Below are positions 15,160 to 22,561 of a DNA stretch of 22,561 bases, piece by piece (positions within the stretch are counted from its first letter, which is position 1; every line of letters begins with the position of its first letter). Where the stretch lies: contig CAKZZH010000063.1 in the NCBI GenBank assembly GCA_937885345.1, positions 1-22,561 of the forward strand. Direction: 5' to 3'. Origin of the DNA: an uncultured Lachnospiraceae bacterium (GTDB lineage: Bacteria > Bacillota > Clostridia > Lachnospirales > Lachnospiraceae). The notes under the pieces were generated by a model that worked only from the letters and a program-made list of their open reading frames with translations, ran no database searches and was not told where the DNA came from. The translations under genes were made by a program, and so were the position numbers.

Positions 15160-15798
15160 CTATCTCGACGCGATAAGCTTGCAGATCGCATTTCCCTGAG
15201 CGCTGAAGCGTTCCTCATATTCGGTCATAATGTTGCCTTCGTTCATCGCGGCGTCGTTATGAAGATCGTGTGTTACTTTATCGAGAGTCCAGCCGGCAGC
15301 GGGAATCTCTTCAAGGGAAAATGCAAACAGATCGACATTGTCGGTCTTGAATTCTACGACACCGTCTTTCTTAAGGATTTTATCGTAGCGTGAAAAGAAT
15401 TTGCCGGAGGTAAGCCTTCTGTGAGCATGCCTGTCCTTGGGCCAGGGGTCCGAGAAGTTAAGATAGATGCGGTCTATCTCGCCTTGCGCGAATATATCTT
15501 CAATCTCCTCAGCCTCCATTCTTATAAAAATAAGATTGGGAAGCTGAAGCACTTCCTGCTTCTGCAGCGCCCTGAGAAGAACGCTGGAGTATTTCTCGAT
15601 TCCAATGTAATTAATAGCGGGATTCTGCTCGGCGAGAGCGGTTATAAACTGTCCTTTGCCGGTGCCGATCTCAAGTCTTATCGGATTGGAATTACCGAAA
15701 AACTCGGCCCATTTGCCTTTATTCGCGGCGGGTTCGTTAACTGTATAGGGGCTCGAGATCATTGCCTCGCGAGCGCCCTTGATATTTCTGAGTCTCAT
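15160..15798 (-). CDS. trmB: tRNA (guanine(46)-N7)-methyltransferase
   Basis: This S-adenosylmethionine-dependent enzyme makes m7G46 in the variable loop of many tRNAs. The ATG at 15798 was chosen because GAGAGG lies 7 bases upstream and MRLRNIKGA is the usual family start; the in-frame ATG at 15852 lies at the -10 box. Of 212 residues, 43-52 (LEIGTGKGQF) form the cofactor loop. The family signature YLNFSDPWPKDRHAHRRLT is at 112-130, and the C-terminal TEYEERF at 192-198. A GCGGC/GCCGC hairpin (15824-15840) sits in the leader. It is divergent from the carboxypeptidase gene with interleaved promoters. Confidence 0.95.
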   Translation of the reverse strand: MRLRNIKGAREAMISSPYTVNEPAANKGKWAEFFGNSNPIRLEIGTGKGQFITALAEQNPAINYIGIEKYSSVLLRALQKQEVLQLPNLIFIRMEAEEIEDIFAQGEIDRIYLNFSDPWPKDRHAHRRLTSGKFFSRYDKILKKDGVVEFKTDNVDLFAFSLEEIPAAGWTLDKVTHDLHNDAAMNEGNIMTEYEERFSAQGNAICKLIASR

Positions 15799-15850
15799 AA
15801 TATGCCTCTCATAGCTGTACTTTGCGGCGCTTTTTGCCGCGCATAGGGAC

Positions 15851-15879
15851 AATATACACTATTAACAAGCACCTTGCAA
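15851..15879 (-). promoter_or_regulatory. Promoter of trmB
   Basis: Minus-strand TTGCAA (15874-15879), 17-bp spacer and TATATT (15851-15856). The spacer contains the -35 box of the divergent carboxypeptidase promoter, so both cannot be occupied at once. Confidence 0.65.
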
Positions 15880-15891
15880 ATATTTTATAAT
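15862..15891 (+). promoter_or_regulatory. Promoter of the D-Ala-D-Ala carboxypeptidase gene
   Basis: TTAACA (15862-15867), 18-bp spacer and TATAAT (15886-15891). The predicted start near 15898 makes the upstream in-frame ATG at 15894 unusable and supports the ATG at 15948. Confidence 0.65.
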
Positions 15892-15947
15892 CTATGTATT
15901 ATGTTCCTTGTAAGCAAGATAAAATAAAACTTTGGGATGAATGGGTT

Positions 15948-17258
15948 ATGAATAAAATAAAATCCATACGATCATACATTAAAAAAAGCAGCGCTCTTAT
16001 GCTTGCGTGCCTTATGGTATTCTCCTTTCCGGCACTTGCAGCCGCACAGGAGCCTGTGTTTCCTGATGTCGTCAGCGATTATATCGTTGTGATGGATGCG
16101 GATTCGGGAGAGGTTCTCTTCTCGAGAAATCCTGATGAGAGGGTGTATCCTGCGAGTACGACAAAGCTTTTGACTGCGCTTCTTACGGTAGAAAACTGCG
16201 ATCTTACGGATACGGTGACTTTTTCGGAAGCGGCGGTCGGCTCGATCAAAGCGGGATATGCGAATGCGTCGATCGCGGTAGGAGAGGAGCTTACTGTGGA
16301 GCAGTCGCTCTACTGTCTTATTCTCAGGTCCGCAAATGAAGTGGCCTACGGACTTGCAGAGCATATCGCCGGAAGCGTATCGTCTTTCTCGATTCTGATG
16401 AATGATAAACTCGCGCAGCTTGGAGCGGTTAACTCCCATTTTACCAATGCGAGCGGTCTGCACGACAGCACGCATTATACGACGACTTATGATATGGCGC
16501 TTATAGCGCAGGCGGTTTTTAACAATAAAGCGCTTATGAAGATCGTCGGATATTCGGGCATTTACACGATCCCTGAAACGAATAAGAGGAATTTTATAAG
16601 GTATTACAGACATCGTTATCAGATGCTTGAGGGTGGTACGTACGAGTATAAATATTCCTGCGGCGGCAAGACCGGATATACCGAAGAGGCCGGAAATACG
16701 CTGGTTTCCTTTGCACAGAAGGACGATCTCAGACTGATCTGCGTTGTGATGAAGGGCGACGAGGAGGCCAGATATACCGATACCGCAGCGCTTTTTGATT
16801 ATTATTTTAATAACTATACCAAGCTTTATGTCGGCGGTTATGATACCGGACTTGGAAGCAGCATTGACGCGCTGGACATTGTCGGCACAATTACGGGCAG
16901 CAGCAATATAACGCTTAAGACTGCGACAAATGCCTATATACTCGCACCAAATGGCACTGATTATGCTTCCCTCGATAAAATAATCACCTACGCCGACAGC
17001 CCTGCATACGTGGGCAAGAGCGGCGGCTTTGCCGTTGTCAGTTATTACAGCGGCTCGAAGAAAGTCGGTGACGTAACCATCTATGCACAGCCTACTCCGG
17101 CAAACAGTGTGATCGATAAAGGTGAGATTAAATACATTAACATCAAATATATTTTGGCGGGAGCGGGAGCGATCCTTGTTATCACAGGCATTATAATCCT
17201 GATCGTTAAACCCCGCAGAAAGAAGCCGACATACGGTTCGAGAAATATAAGATTCTAA
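15948..17258 (+). CDS. D-alanyl-D-alanine carboxypeptidase (PBP5/DacF-like)
   Basis: An exported low-molecular-weight penicillin-binding protein that trims the terminal D-Ala from peptidoglycan pentapeptides. From the ATG at 15948 (436 aa) a signal peptide ends near ALAAAQ (29-34). The catalytic motifs are S70-T-T-K73 in YPASTTKLL, S128-A-N130 and K241-T-G243 in CGGKTGYTEEAG. The peptidase S11 domain is followed by a C-terminal beta-rich part and, unlike the usual amphipathic anchor, a true membrane helix at about 404-424 (ILAGAGAILVITGIIILIV) with a basic cytoplasmic tail. The longer frame from 15894 would put 18 odd residues before the signal peptide and starts before the predicted transcription start. 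The ribosome binding site is weak. Confidence 0.93.
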   Translation: MNKIKSIRSYIKKSSALMLACLMVFSFPALAAAQEPVFPDVVSDYIVVMDADSGEVLFSRNPDERVYPASTTKLLTALLTVENCDLTDTVTFSEAAVGSIKAGYANASIAVGEELTVEQSLYCLILRSANEVAYGLAEHIAGSVSSFSILMNDKLAQLGAVNSHFTNASGLHDSTHYTTTYDMALIAQAVFNNKALMKIVGYSGIYTIPETNKRNFIRYYRHRYQMLEGGTYEYKYSCGGKTGYTEEAGNTLVSFAQKDDLRLICVVMKGDEEARYTDTAALFDYYFNNYTKLYVGGYDTGLGSSIDALDIVGTITGSSNITLKTATNAYILAPNGTDYASLDKIITYADSPAYVGKSGGFAVVSYYSGSKKVGDVTIYAQPTPANSVIDKGEIKYINIKYILAGAGAILVITGIIILIVKPRRKKPTYGSRNIRF

Positions 17259-17289
17259 ATTATAGTGTTAAACTAATAGACCCAAACTG

Positions 17290-17892
17290 TCAAGATTTTT
17301 TGAAATGATCGATTATCGATCCGATGGCAGCGTAGAGATTAGGCTTAAGATCATCAATGGATACGGGCTGACTGTAGAGTATGGCGGAGTAGATACTGCT
17401 TCCGGTCAGCTCTATTATCATGTACATCATAAGCCTGGGGTCCTTGATGGTATTACCGATATCCTCGAGAAATTCCTTTGTAGCTTCCTTATAGGGTTCC
17501 TCCACGGTAACCGCGGGGCTTTCCATCATATACCTGGAATAGCCCAGTCCCAGATTCTTTGAGATAAACATCAGCAGGACCTTGTCCTTTGTGAGGGAAT
17601 CGATAATATCGTCTATCACAAAGAAGATCTTTTCTTTCACATCGGTAAGCCCTTTTTGGTGCATACGTTCCAGGGCCGAATTAAACAGAAGTGCGGTGCG
17701 GTGTATCAGGAGCTTGCTGTTAATATCATATTTGTCCTTAAAATAAAGATAAAAGGTTCCCTTTGCAACACCTGCAGCCTCCACGATATCGGCTATGGAA
17801 GTATTGTTTATTCCTTTTGTAGTGAACAGATTAAATGCGGTATTCAACAGTGATTCCCGTTTGATCTGTTTATTTTTCTCTGCTTTTCCCAT
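17290..17892 (-). CDS. TetR-family repressor of the MMPL operon
   Basis: A 200-aa regulator. The N-terminal helix-turn-helix (about 12-58) contains LLNTAFNLFTTKGINNTSIADI and the recognition part AGVAKGTFYLYFKDKYDI, typical of TetR proteins. Residues 60-198 are the helical ligand and dimer domain. The gene is divergent from the MMPL transporter, and two near-palindromic TGA-N7-TCA sites lie between them, one overlapping the -35 region of both promoters. It probably represses its own gene and the transporter until a ligand, perhaps a lipid or toxic compound, binds. The Shine-Dalgarno is poor (ACAGGT about 11 bases before the ATG). It converges on the carboxypeptidase gene, with 31 bases between. 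Confidence 0.94.
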   Translation of the reverse strand: MGKAEKNKQIKRESLLNTAFNLFTTKGINNTSIADIVEAAGVAKGTFYLYFKDKYDINSKLLIHRTALLFNSALERMHQKGLTDVKEKIFFVIDDIIDSLTKDKVLLMFISKNLGLGYSRYMMESPAVTVEEPYKEATKEFLEDIGNTIKDPRLMMYMIIELTGSSIYSAILYSQPVSIDDLKPNLYAAIGSIIDHFKKS

Positions 17893-17929
17893 ATCTATAT
17901 TTTACCTGTAAAAAATAAAAAATCAATAA

Positions 17930-17958
17930 ATTATAAAAAAATATTGACCAACGGTCAG
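17930..17958 (-). promoter_or_regulatory. Promoter of the TetR gene
   Basis: Minus-strand CTGACC (17953-17958), 17-bp spacer and TATAAT (17930-17935). The -35 box falls on one half of the first operator, so autorepression is likely. Confidence 0.5.
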
Positions 17959-17972
17959 AAAAGTGATATAAC
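17944..17972 (+). promoter_or_regulatory. Promoter of the MMPL operon
   Basis: TTGACC (17944-17949), 17-bp spacer and TATAAC (17967-17972). Operator 1 covers the -35 box, and operator 2 falls just downstream of the predicted start near 17979. Confidence 0.7.
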
Positions 17973-18001
17973 GCCAATGTACTAAAAATGAACATTGGTC
18001 A
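17945..18001. promoter_or_regulatory. Paired TetR operators
   Basis: TGACCAACGGTCA (17945-17957) is a perfect 5-3-5 palindrome. TGAACATTGGTCA (17989-18001) matches it at 10 of 13 positions, and their centres are 44 bp apart. A further inverted repeat CCAATGT/ACATTGG (17974-17980, 17992-17998) overlaps the second site. Placement on both promoters and the start region fits steric repression by the adjacent TetR protein. Confidence 0.7.
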
Positions 18002-18022
18002 GTTTTGAGAGGAGATGTGAAA

Positions 18023-20110
18023 ATGATCAAGCTGGGTAAGAGAATTGTTAAACTCCGGATCCCTATCTTTATCCTGTCTTTGCTGCTGCTGATACCTGCA
18101 GTGTTCGGATATGCGAGGACCAGAGTAAACTATGATATCCTATACTATCTTCCCGATGAGATAGAGACGATGGTGGGACAGGATATTCTGGTGGATGAGT
18201 TCGGGACCGGAGCCTTTTCCTTCCTGATAGTGGAGGGAATGGAGAATCAGGATGCGGCAAAGGTAAAAGAAAAGGTGGAAAACATACCCCATGTTTCAAA
18301 GGTACTGTGGTATGACTCCTTTGCAGACCTTTCTGTTCCGATGGAGATGCTTCCGGATGAATTATATGAAGCCTTTAACAGTGATGACGCCACGATGATG
18401 GCAGTAATATTTGACGACACCACATCCTCAGACGGCACAATGGCAGCCGTCAAGCAGATAAGAGAGGTCGCCGGAGAGCAGTGCTTTTTAAGCGGAATGT
18501 CCGCAGTGGTATCGGATACAAAGGATCTTTCCGAAAAAGAGACCCCCATGTATGTTTTGATAGCGGTGGTGCTTGCAATACTGGTGCTGTCTCTTACCAT
18601 GGATTCATTCCTTGCTCCTGTGTTTTTCCTGTTGAGCATCGGTATGGCGATCCTGTATAACCTTGGAACCAATGTTTTCCTTGGAGAGATTTCCTATATT
18701 ACCAAGGCATTGGCCGCAGTCCTTCAGCTGGGTGTCACCATGGACTACTCGATATTCCTCTGGCACAGCTACGAAGAGAATCTTGCAAAGTACGGAGATG
18801 ATAAGGAAAGGGCTATGGCACACGCCATCTCAAATACCATCACTTCGGTGATAGGAAGCTCCATCACCACCATTGCAGGATTCATAGCCCTATGCTTTAT
18901 GAGCTTCACTTTGGGACTTGATCTTGGAATAGTTATGGCAAAGGGAGTGCTGATCGGAGTAATAGCCTGCATCACCATCCTTCCCTCCATGATCCTGATC
19001 TTTGATAAGGCTATCGGAAAGACCAAACACAAGGCTCTTTTGCCCGATATGCCGAAGGTGTCCGAGTTTATTGTCAAGCATAACAAGATATTTGCAGTGC
19101 TTTTCGTAGTGCTTTTAATACCTGCGATCATCGGATACAAGAACACGTCGGTTTATTATAACCTTGACTCTTCTCTTCCCGATGATCTGCCCAGTATTGT
19201 GGCGAATACAAAGCTAAACGATATGTTTGATATGAACAGCACCCATATGATCCTGTGCGACAGCGACATGAGTTCCGCGGATACGGAAGAGATGATCGCC
19301 GATATTGAACAGATCGACGGAGTAAAGAAAGTACTGGGGCTTGACTCCCTTGTAGGCCCGGGAATTCCAAAGGATTTCCTGCCTCAGAATATCGTGGGAG
19401 AGCTTGAGAGCGATGATTATAAGCTGATGCTCATCATGAGCGAATACAAGGTGGCCAGCGATGAAGTAAACATCCAGTGCGACAGGATCAGCAAAGTGAT
19501 AAAGAGTTACGATCCGGGAGCAATGCTGGTGGGAGAGGCTCCATGTACAAAGGACCTGATCGAAATCACGGACAAGGATTTCGCAAAGGTCAGTGAATTT
19601 TCCATCGGAGCGATCTTCCTTATCATCGCATTTGTGTTTAAATCGGTAAGTCTTCCCGTTATCCTGGTGGGAGTCATAGAACTGGCCATTTTCATAAATA
19701 TGGGAATCCCCTATTACACAGGAACGGTACTTCCCTTTGTTGCATCCATCGTCATTGGAACGATCCAGCTGGGATCAACAGTTGACTATGCGATACTGAT
19801 GACCACCAGATACAAGAAGGAAAGAGCTCTGGGAGCCGATAAAAAAGAAGCTGTTCTGATCGCACATAAGGCCAGCATGAGATCTATCATGGTCAGTGCC
19901 CTGAGTTTCTTTGCAGCTACTTTTGGTGTGGGACTTATCAGTAATATTGATATGATCAGTTCCCTGTGCGCACTGATGGCAAGGGGTGCTCTCATCAGTA
20001 TGGTGATCGTTCTCACCATGCTGCCCACAATGCTCATATTGTTTGACAGAGTGATCTGTCATTCATCCATTGGCTTTATAAAGAAAAAGAAACAGGAGGC
20101 AATATCATGA
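18023..20110 (+). CDS. MMPL/RND-family membrane transporter
   Basis: A 695-aa transporter of the MMPL branch of the RND superfamily, usually proton-driven export of lipids or hydrophobic compounds. The ATG at 18023 follows GGAG by 8 bases; the in-frame TTG at 18005 has none. Two repeats are visible, each with one membrane helix (about 12-30 and 355-371), an outer domain and a bundle of about five helices (175-328 and about 528-680). The acidic residues in the fourth helix of each bundle are present: GVTMDYSIF (237-245, D241) and GSTVDYAIL in the second half. No large cytoplasmic C-terminus is present, as in short Gram-positive homologues. Its stop overlaps the next gene by ATGA, so a heptad-repeat lipoprotein is its likely partner. 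Confidence 0.93.
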   Translation: MIKLGKRIVKLRIPIFILSLLLLIPAVFGYARTRVNYDILYYLPDEIETMVGQDILVDEFGTGAFSFLIVEGMENQDAAKVKEKVENIPHVSKVLWYDSFADLSVPMEMLPDELYEAFNSDDATMMAVIFDDTTSSDGTMAAVKQIREVAGEQCFLSGMSAVVSDTKDLSEKETPMYVLIAVVLAILVLSLTMDSFLAPVFFLLSIGMAILYNLGTNVFLGEISYITKALAAVLQLGVTMDYSIFLWHSYEENLAKYGDDKERAMAHAISNTITSVIGSSITTIAGFIALCFMSFTLGLDLGIVMAKGVLIGVIACITILPSMILIFDKAIGKTKHKALLPDMPKVSEFIVKHNKIFAVLFVVLLIPAIIGYKNTSVYYNLDSSLPDDLPSIVANTKLNDMFDMNSTHMILCDSDMSSADTEEMIADIEQIDGVKKVLGLDSLVGPGIPKDFLPQNIVGELESDDYKLMLIMSEYKVASDEVNIQCDRISKVIKSYDPGAMLVGEAPCTKDLIEITDKDFAKVSEFSIGAIFLIIAFVFKSVSLPVILVGVIELAIFINMGIPYYTGTVLPFVASIVIGTIQLGSTVDYAILMTTRYKKERALGADKKEAVLIAHKASMRSIMVSALSFFAATFGVGLISNIDMISSLCALMARGALISMVIVLTMLPTMLILFDRVICHSSIGFIKKKKQEAIS

Positions 20111-22458
20111 AGATAAAGAAAGTAATAACAGTTTTGCTAACATGTTCAATGCTTGGAGTAAGCCTTTGCTCCTGCGAATCGTCAGTGGCAGACACACTGC
20201 AGGAAAAGTCTTCTACTGCAGCAACGGACGAGGAAGTATTAAAGGAAATGGTAACCAAGGTTGCCGGAGCGGGATCATCCGAAGCCACAAAGGAAGAGAC
20301 AGTATATGTAAAGACTGATGCAACCGGAAACGTGGATTCCGTTATAGTAAGCAATTGGCTGAAAAACAGGGACAAAACAGCCGAACTTGAAGATGAGACC
20401 ACCCTTACGGATATAGTGAACGTAAAGGGTAAGGAAACCTACAAGGCTGAAGGAAACAAGCTTACCTGGGAGACCGACGGTGATGATATCTATTATCAGG
20501 GTACCACGGATAAGAAGATCCCTGTGGATGTGAATATCACATACGAGCTGGATGGTAAAGAGATCCCCGCAGAGGAGATGGCCGGAAAGAGCGGACATGC
20601 GGTTATAACCATCAGTTATAAGAATAATTCGGCAAATATCGTAGAGATTAACGGAAAAGAAGAAACTATATACACCCCCTTCGCAGCAGTCAGCGCACTT
20701 ACCTTAAATGCTGAGAAATTCAAGGATGTGAAGGTTACCGGAGGAACGGTTGTTTCCGACGGAAAGAGAAATATAATCGTGGGAATGGCTTTCCCCGGAC
20801 TGGTTGAAAGCTTAAACGGCGGCAAGAGTGTGGACAGCGAAGTGCTGGAAGAGATCGAAGATAAGATCGACATTCCGGAAAAGGTTGTCATCGAGACTGA
20901 TGTTGAAGACTTCGAATTCGGGACCACGGTCACTCTGGTAACTTCCGACATCACAAAGGCACTGGGCCTTGATATGATCGACACAGATTCCGAGGATAAG
21001 TTAAATGAGATCAAGGATTCTGTTGAAGAGTTTTCGGATGCCGGAAACAAACTGATGGAAGGTACAGGGGAGTTACAGGACGGAGCGCAGAAGCTTTCCG
21101 ACGGATCCAAGACTTTGCAGGACGGAATGGGAAATCTCTATGACGGTATTGTGGAATATACCGACGGTGTGGAAAAAGTTGCTGACGGAGCAAGCGCTCT
21201 GGATAATGGAGCGGGAGAACTTAATTCGGGTGCCGGAAAGTTAAGGGACGGTATCGGACAGGCGATCAGCGGCAGTGATGCTTTAAGCAGCGGTATATCA
21301 TCCGTGGAGGACGCTGCAAAGCAGGTAAGCGAAGGCGCATCTGCCATAAATGACAGGATGCCGGAGCTTGAGAGCGGAGCAGAGAGTTTAAGGGACGGAG
21401 TAGACGCTCTGGTAGGTACTGTGGAAGGTATCACCGACGGAGTGGGCTCTGCAGCCGGCGCCGCCGGACAGATCAGCGCCGGGATCGACCGGGTTGTGGC
21501 AGCTACATCGGTAGCAACTACACCGGATTCTATTGATACTTCCTCCGTCTCCGTTACCGGAACTGTCTCCGGAGAAACTGCAAGTGCTGCAATGGGTCAG
21601 TACATCAATGTTGATACCCTCGTGGCAACAGGTTTGTCCTGGGAAGAGGCTCAGATTGTTGCAGGTCTTGTATCACAGGTCTCTTCACAGGTGATCCCGG
21701 GTATCGTGGACAGTGCGACGGATGCCACCGCTAAATCCGTAGCCGCAAATGCTGCAGCAAACGGAGCAAATGAAGTAAAGCGTCAGATAAATGCGGCTCT
21801 TACCACTGCAGGTGAAAGCGGTATGAGTCTTCAGAGCGGTGCATCAGCTCTTTCATCAAGTCTTTTGGATTCATACAATACTATGAGTTCCGATGAGACC
21901 AAGGGAAAACTTGAAGCGCTTTCTGCGGGAGCAGATGCACTCTGTGCGGGAGCATCACAGCTCGGTGAGGGAATAAATAAGCTTGCAGGCGGAACCGCAG
22001 CTCTTTACGGAGGTACCACTCAGCTTTCACAGGGTGCGGGCACTCTGTCCGACGGCCTTTCACAGCTATATACCGGAGCCGGTTCACTTGTTAGCGGTAC
22101 CGAAAGCTTAAAGGCCGGAACATCTTCACTTGTCTTAGGAACAAACAAGCTTTCATTCGCATCGGATGAACTTATAAACGGATCCAAGTCATTGGTGGAC
22201 GGATCGGTGGAATTGTCAGGCGGTCTCGGAGAACTTCTTGAGGGAAGCAGGAAACTGAATGATGGAATGATCAGATTCAATGATGAAGGAATAAAAAAGC
22301 TTACCAAGGTCTTTGATACAGACCTTGGCAGCATGAAGGAACGTTTAAATGCCATCACCAGGCTTGGCAGAGATTATACGACCTTCTCGGGAACAGCCGA
22401 AGGTGAAGAGAGTACAGTAAAGTTCATAATCGAATCATCGGAGATCAGGAAGCTCTGA
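20107..22458 (+). CDS. Putative lipoprotein with X-X-X-Leu-X-X-Gly heptad repeats (YhgE-like)
   Basis: A 783-aa exported protein. The N-terminus is a signal peptide with a lipobox-like LCSC, making C23 the probable lipid-bearing Cys. Residues about 60-300 form a globular beta-rich domain. Two long tracts of 7-residue repeats with Leu and Gly (for example LQDGAQKLSDGSKTLQDG) cover about 316-440 and 598-725. They are separated by an Ala/Ser/Thr/Val-rich part. This heptad pattern (the xxxLxxG_by_4 type) occurs in YhgE/Pip and in proteins encoded beside MMPL transporters. No C-terminal membrane helices are present, unlike YhgE itself. The gene starts inside the transporter stop (ATGA) and ends 25 bases before a strong hairpin. 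A role as a long extracytoplasmic adaptor for the transporter is inferred. Confidence 0.88.
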   Translation: MKIKKVITVLLTCSMLGVSLCSCESSVADTLQEKSSTAATDEEVLKEMVTKVAGAGSSEATKEETVYVKTDATGNVDSVIVSNWLKNRDKTAELEDETTLTDIVNVKGKETYKAEGNKLTWETDGDDIYYQGTTDKKIPVDVNITYELDGKEIPAEEMAGKSGHAVITISYKNNSANIVEINGKEETIYTPFAAVSALTLNAEKFKDVKVTGGTVVSDGKRNIIVGMAFPGLVESLNGGKSVDSEVLEEIEDKIDIPEKVVIETDVEDFEFGTTVTLVTSDITKALGLDMIDTDSEDKLNEIKDSVEEFSDAGNKLMEGTGELQDGAQKLSDGSKTLQDGMGNLYDGIVEYTDGVEKVADGASALDNGAGELNSGAGKLRDGIGQAISGSDALSSGISSVEDAAKQVSEGASAINDRMPELESGAESLRDGVDALVGTVEGITDGVGSAAGAAGQISAGIDRVVAATSVATTPDSIDTSSVSVTGTVSGETASAAMGQYINVDTLVATGLSWEEAQIVAGLVSQVSSQVIPGIVDSATDATAKSVAANAAANGANEVKRQINAALTTAGESGMSLQSGASALSSSLLDSYNTMSSDETKGKLEALSAGADALCAGASQLGEGINKLAGGTAALYGGTTQLSQGAGTLSDGLSQLYTGAGSLVSGTESLKAGTSSLVLGTNKLSFASDELINGSKSLVDGSVELSGGLGELLEGSRKLNDGMIRFNDEGIKKLTKVFDTDLGSMKERLNAITRLGRDYTTFSGTAEGEESTVKFIIESSEIRKL

Positions 22459-22483
22459 TAGATATCCGTTAAGCAAACAGGGC

Positions 22484-22511
22484 GTGTGAAAAAACGAAAG
22501 TTTTTTCACAC
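22484..22511 (+). terminator. Perfect 12-bp hairpin with GAAA loop at the end of the operon
   Basis: GTGTGAAAAAAC (22484-22495), loop GAAA and GTTTTTTCACAC (22500-22511) are perfectly complementary. It begins 25 bases after the lipoprotein stop, as a terminator would. The stem ends exactly where adapter sequence begins, so a fold-back artefact of library preparation cannot be excluded. Confidence 0.6.
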
Positions 22512-22561
22512 AGATCGGAAGAGCGTCGTGGAGGGAAAGAGTGTAGATCTCGGTGGTCGCC
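22512..22561. other. Illumina TruSeq adapter contamination
   Basis: The final 50 bases begin AGATCGGAAGAGCGTCGTG and continue as the reverse complement of the TruSeq universal adapter through GTAGATCTCGGTGGTCGCC. There is one difference (G instead of T at 22531). They are synthetic and not part of the genome. Confidence 0.97.

Noticed and set aside
15799..15852. N-terminal extension of trmB to the ATG at 15852
   Set aside because: The start would overlap the trmB -10 box; the ATG at 15798 has a ribosome binding site and the family-typical opening.
20616..22358. Long minus-strand frames opposite the heptad-repeat lipoprotein
   Set aside because: They are mirror images of repetitive Leu/Gly/Ser codons, without starts, ribosome binding sites or promoters.
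1..22561. CRISPR array, integrase, attachment site or replication origin
   Set aside because: No regularly spaced direct repeats, integrase gene, tRNA-end duplication or origin-like motif cluster was seen; the single tRNA-Lys has no second copy of its 3' end in the window that I could find.

Overview
The window looks like a complete short-read contig from a low-to-moderate GC Gram-positive anaerobe of the Clostridia, most likely the Lachnospiraceae. This rests on the gene families, the AGGAGG-type ribosome binding sites, the TTGACA/TATAAT promoters, the signal peptides and a two-domain YegP protein; no rRNA is present to fix the taxon. The left edge cuts an ISAs1-type transposase. The last 50 bases are Illumina adapter, so the right edge is an assembly artefact.

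Region 1 (1-8950) is accessory in character. It holds a 5'-truncated ISAs1 transposase and a DUF4190-type membrane protein with a Tyr-Gly-Gln-rich N-terminus. Next comes a gene-poor stretch with the first 17 codons of what looks like a GNAT acetyltransferase. Then there is a four-gene minus-strand cassette, in transcription order: an exported 357-aa protein (signal peptide, PPC-like beta domain, Gly/Ala/Ser-rich hydrophobic segment, aromatic tail), an overlapping single-pass membrane protein, a terminator-like hairpin, and two MacB-like ATPase-permease fusions one base apart. My best reading is a secreted effector or bacteriocin-like protein with its export or immunity machinery. This is the best candidate for an undescribed system here, and its function is inference.

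Region 2 (8950-14300) is mostly core. It has nth (endonuclease III) with a promoter that predicts a leaderless mRNA, a convergent TPR-like membrane protein and a 35-aa membrane peptide divergent from it across two palindromic sites. A tightly coupled operon follows (PurM/HypE-like protein, Lrp/AsnC regulator, class I aminotransferase; both junctions are ATGA overlaps). Then come a CheX-like phosphatase and trmL, ending in a strong hairpin.

Region 3 (14400-17260) has a two-domain YegP/DUF1508 protein behind a structured leader, tRNA-Lys(CTT) with its own promoter and terminator, and trmB divergent from a D-Ala-D-Ala carboxypeptidase, with interleaved promoters.

Region 4 (17290-22511) is a regulated efflux-type unit. 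A TetR repressor diverges from an MMPL/RND transporter, which overlaps a large putative lipoprotein of X-X-X-Leu-X-X-Gly heptads. Two TGA(C)C-N3-GGTCA operators lie in the shared promoter region. A perfect 12-bp hairpin closes the unit exactly at the adapter junction.
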